Below are positions 5,320 through 6,796 of a stretch of DNA of 6,796 nucleotides, in pieces; position 1 is the first letter of the stretch, and each line of letters opens with the position of its first letter. Origin of the DNA: Chloroflexota bacterium (GTDB lineage Bacteria > Chloroflexota > UBA4733). The notes under the pieces were generated by a model. It was not told the origin of the DNA. It searched no databases and saw only the letters and a list, made by a program, of their open reading frames with translations. The position numbers and the translations under genes were made by a program. The stretch spans positions 1 through 6,796 of the forward strand of contig JANWJO010000031.1 in assembly GCA_025449435.1 (NCBI GenBank), written 5' to 3'.

Positions 5320-6555
5320 CTACCAGTCGTGGACGCTGCCGTCGACGCGGCGGGTGGGGGGTAGGTAGGCGCGCTGGTAAGGGTATTTGGCCGCTGCGTG
5401 CTCATCGACGTCGGTGCCCAGCCCTGGCACGTCGCGCACCTGCAGGTAGCCGTCCTCGAAGGTCGGGCCGCCAGGCATGACTTCCTGTTGTTGCTCGGAG
5501 AAGAACACCATCTCCTGCACGCCGAAGTTGGACGTGGCGAAATCGAGGTGAACGTTGGCGGCGTGGGTGTGTGGACTAATGTCTCCCGGCCCGTGCCAAG
5601 CAGTCCGCACCTGGTAGGGCTCAGCGATAGAGGCGATCTTGCGGCATTCGGTGATGCCACCGGTGTGGGCGAGGTCACAGCGGATGTAGTCGATGAGCTG
5701 CTCCGTGATGGCCGTAAGGCACGCCCATTTATCGGTCCACAGCTCGCCCATGGCGATGGGCGTGGTGGAGGCGTGGCGCACCAGCCGGAAGCTCTCCTTA
5801 TGCTCGGGTCGCAAGGGGTCTTCCAGGAAGAAGAGGTGGTAAGGCTCCAACTCGCGGGCCAGCCGCGCCGCCTGGATGGGCGAGAGCCGTTCGTGGACGT
5901 CGTGGAACAACTCCAGGTCGTCGCCAAACTCGACGCGCAGGTGTTCGAACAGCTTGGGGATGGCGCGCAGGTACGGCCCGGGTTCCCATACCTCTTCGTC
6001 GGGCATGGTGGGGTCGGGCTCCGTACTACTCATGCCGGTGGTGAGTTTGCGTTCGGCGGCGCCGATGCCATAGGTACCGGTGATACCAGGAGCCGGCACG
6101 GCCACTTGCGCCCGGATCACCTTGAAGCCGCGCTCACGCAACTGGTGGACGCTCGCTGCCACCTCTTGCGGGTCGCGGCCGCCGGCGTGGGAATAGGCCA
6201 GTACGCCCTCGCGCGTCTTGCCGCCGAGCAAGGAATACACCGGCAGGTTGGCCCACTTGCCCTTGATGTCCCACAGCGCCGTGTCGACGCCGGCCAGCGC
6301 GGTCATGAGCACCGGGCCTTGCCGGAAGTAGGAGCCACGGAACAGGGATTGCCAGCGGTCCTCAATGCGGTCGGGGTCCCGGCCGATGAGCAGCGGTGCG
6401 ATGTGCTGCTCGAGCGCGGCGGCCACGGCGAGTTCGCGTCCGTTGAGGCTGGCGTCGCCAACACCGTAGAGCCCGGGCTGGTCGGTGATGAGTTTGACGA
6501 GCACGTAGTTGCGCCCTGGGCAGGTGACGATGACGCGCACCTCGGTAATCTTCAT
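5320..6555 (-). CDS. Sugar-acid dehydratase, ManD/RspA subgroup of the enolase superfamily
   Basis: Cytoplasmic Mg-dependent dehydratase, 411 residues, related to D-mannonate dehydratase ManD and E. coli RspA. Members remove water from D-mannonate and/or D-gluconate to give 2-keto-3-deoxy-D-gluconate. The N-terminal capping domain opens with MKITEVRVIVTCPGRNYVLVK and GDASLNGRELAVA, near-identical in style to RspA. Active-site residues are all present: Arg148 and Tyr162; metal ligands Asp219 (in FHDVHERL, with His221), Glu245 (LEDP) and Glu271 (MGELW); His321 (HGPGD), Glu348 (FGVQE) and the C-terminal Trp411. From Asp219 onward numbering is nine higher than in the Novosphingobium ManD, as I recall it, so short insertions lie before it. 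The ATG at 6555 has AGAAAGGA eight bases upstream and aligns with the family; an in-frame start at 6618 would add 21 unrelated residues. The next gene is divergent. Exact substrate is open. Confidence 0.93.
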   Translation of the reverse strand: MKITEVRVIVTCPGRNYVLVKLITDQPGLYGVGDASLNGRELAVAAALEQHIAPLLIGRDPDRIEDRWQSLFRGSYFRQGPVLMTALAGVDTALWDIKGKWANLPVYSLLGGKTREGVLAYSHAGGRDPQEVAASVHQLRERGFKVIRAQVAVPAPGITGTYGIGAAERKLTTGMSSTEPDPTMPDEEVWEPGPYLRAIPKLFEHLRVEFGDDLELFHDVHERLSPIQAARLARELEPYHLFFLEDPLRPEHKESFRLVRHASTTPIAMGELWTDKWACLTAITEQLIDYIRCDLAHTGGITECRKIASIAEPYQVRTAWHGPGDISPHTHAANVHLDFATSNFGVQEMVFFSEQQQEVMPGGPTFEDGYLQVRDVPGLGTDVDEHAAAKYPYQRAYLPPTRRVDGSVHDW

Positions 6556-6600
6556 TGCGTGGTCCTTTCTGGCAGGTTGGCAGCCACCGGCGGCGCGCTG

Positions 6601-6606
6601 ATTATA
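6601..6606 (-). promoter_or_regulatory. Candidate -10 box of the dehydratase gene
   Basis: A perfect TATAAT on the minus strand, about 45 bp upstream of the dehydratase start codon, which would give a leader near 40 nt. No -35 box close to consensus lies 16-18 bp upstream, so the promoter may depend on an activator or be weak. Confidence 0.45.
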
Positions 6607-6671
6607 GGCAACGGGCACACCGCCGTTCTCCGGCAGTGGGTGCCGATAGACAAGGCTAATCAGGTACGCTG

Positions 6672-6710
6672 AACGGTGGCCGGGTGCTGCGATGAGCCCG
6701 GCTGCCCGTT
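6672..6710. promoter_or_regulatory. Imperfect inverted repeat in the divergent promoter region
   Basis: Outer arms AACGG/CCGTT (6672-6676 and 6706-6710) and inner arms GCCGGG/CCCGGC (6679-6684 and 6697-6702) flank a 12-bp centre. It lies between the dehydratase promoter and the divergent gene start. It may be an operator, or a leader hairpin of the right-hand gene. Nothing else is recognised between 6556 and 6785. Confidence 0.35.
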
Positions 6711-6785
6711 GCGTTCTGGGAGGTTGTTGCGTCTTAGGAGATGTCAGCGCACCACGGCACGCGGGCGCACCGGCCGGAGATAAAC

Positions 6786-6796
6786 ATGCAGGATCA
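6786..6796 (+). CDS. Start of a divergent gene, cut by the right edge
   Basis: ATG CAG GAT at 6786 is preceded by GGAGA (6776-6780) at about 6 nt spacing. Only three codons are visible (Met-Gln-Asp), so no function can be given. It is divergent from the dehydratase gene, a position often held by a regulator or a pathway partner, but this is only a guess. Confidence 0.45.

Noticed and set aside
5398..6672. A 424-codon open frame on the plus strand opposite the dehydratase gene
   Set aside because: It mirrors the minus-strand gene, whose active-site motifs are complete. The antisense translation shows no recognisable domain and is a by-product of high GC.

Overview
The window is GC-rich bacterial DNA of about 6.8 kb with tightly packed genes, several GTG starts and many G/C-rich hairpins. 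Two Flp-type pilin genes, a Tat-exported lipoprotein sugar-binding protein with a long Ala/Thr/Ser linker, and CCCCTCCCC/GGGGAGGGG intergenic repeats together suggest a Chloroflexota (Chloroflexi) genome. This is an inference from gene style, not a proven assignment. No rRNA, tRNA, CRISPR array, transposase or integrase is visible.

Layout, left to right. (1) The 3' two thirds of ispH (last step of the MEP isoprenoid pathway) run in from the left edge. (2) A 224-bp intergenic region holds phased GTTGA/TCAAC half-sites, a good sigma-70-type promoter and a leader with hairpins. (3) A plus-strand carbohydrate ABC importer operon follows: a UgpA/MalF-type permease, a UgpE/MalG-type permease overlapping it by 8 bp, and, 141 bp later, a UgpB-like solute-binding lipoprotein. 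No ATPase gene is present. (4) A perfect 30-bp palindromic terminator separates this operon from two minus-strand 56-codon Flp pilin genes. Their mature sequences are identical except for one residue, and each has its own leader and terminator. (5) A G-run-rich segment with two four-tetrad G-quadruplex motifs flanks a terminator. (6) A minus-strand gene encodes a ManD/RspA-type sugar-acid dehydratase of the enolase superfamily. (7) A 230-bp divergent promoter region follows, and at the right edge the first codons of a plus-strand gene.

How the genes relate: the importer probably brings in a sugar, sugar-acid or glycerophospho-type solute, using an ATPase encoded elsewhere, and the dehydratase may act on a sugar acid such as D-mannonate or D-gluconate. 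They are separate transcription units with the pilins between them, so a shared pathway is only possible. The pilins would feed a Tad-type secretion/pilus machine encoded elsewhere. The most notable points are the twin pilins, with differing leader peptides and a nearly invariant mature pilin, and a leader element shared between the importer operon and one pilin gene. I do not see a clearly new multi-gene system here.
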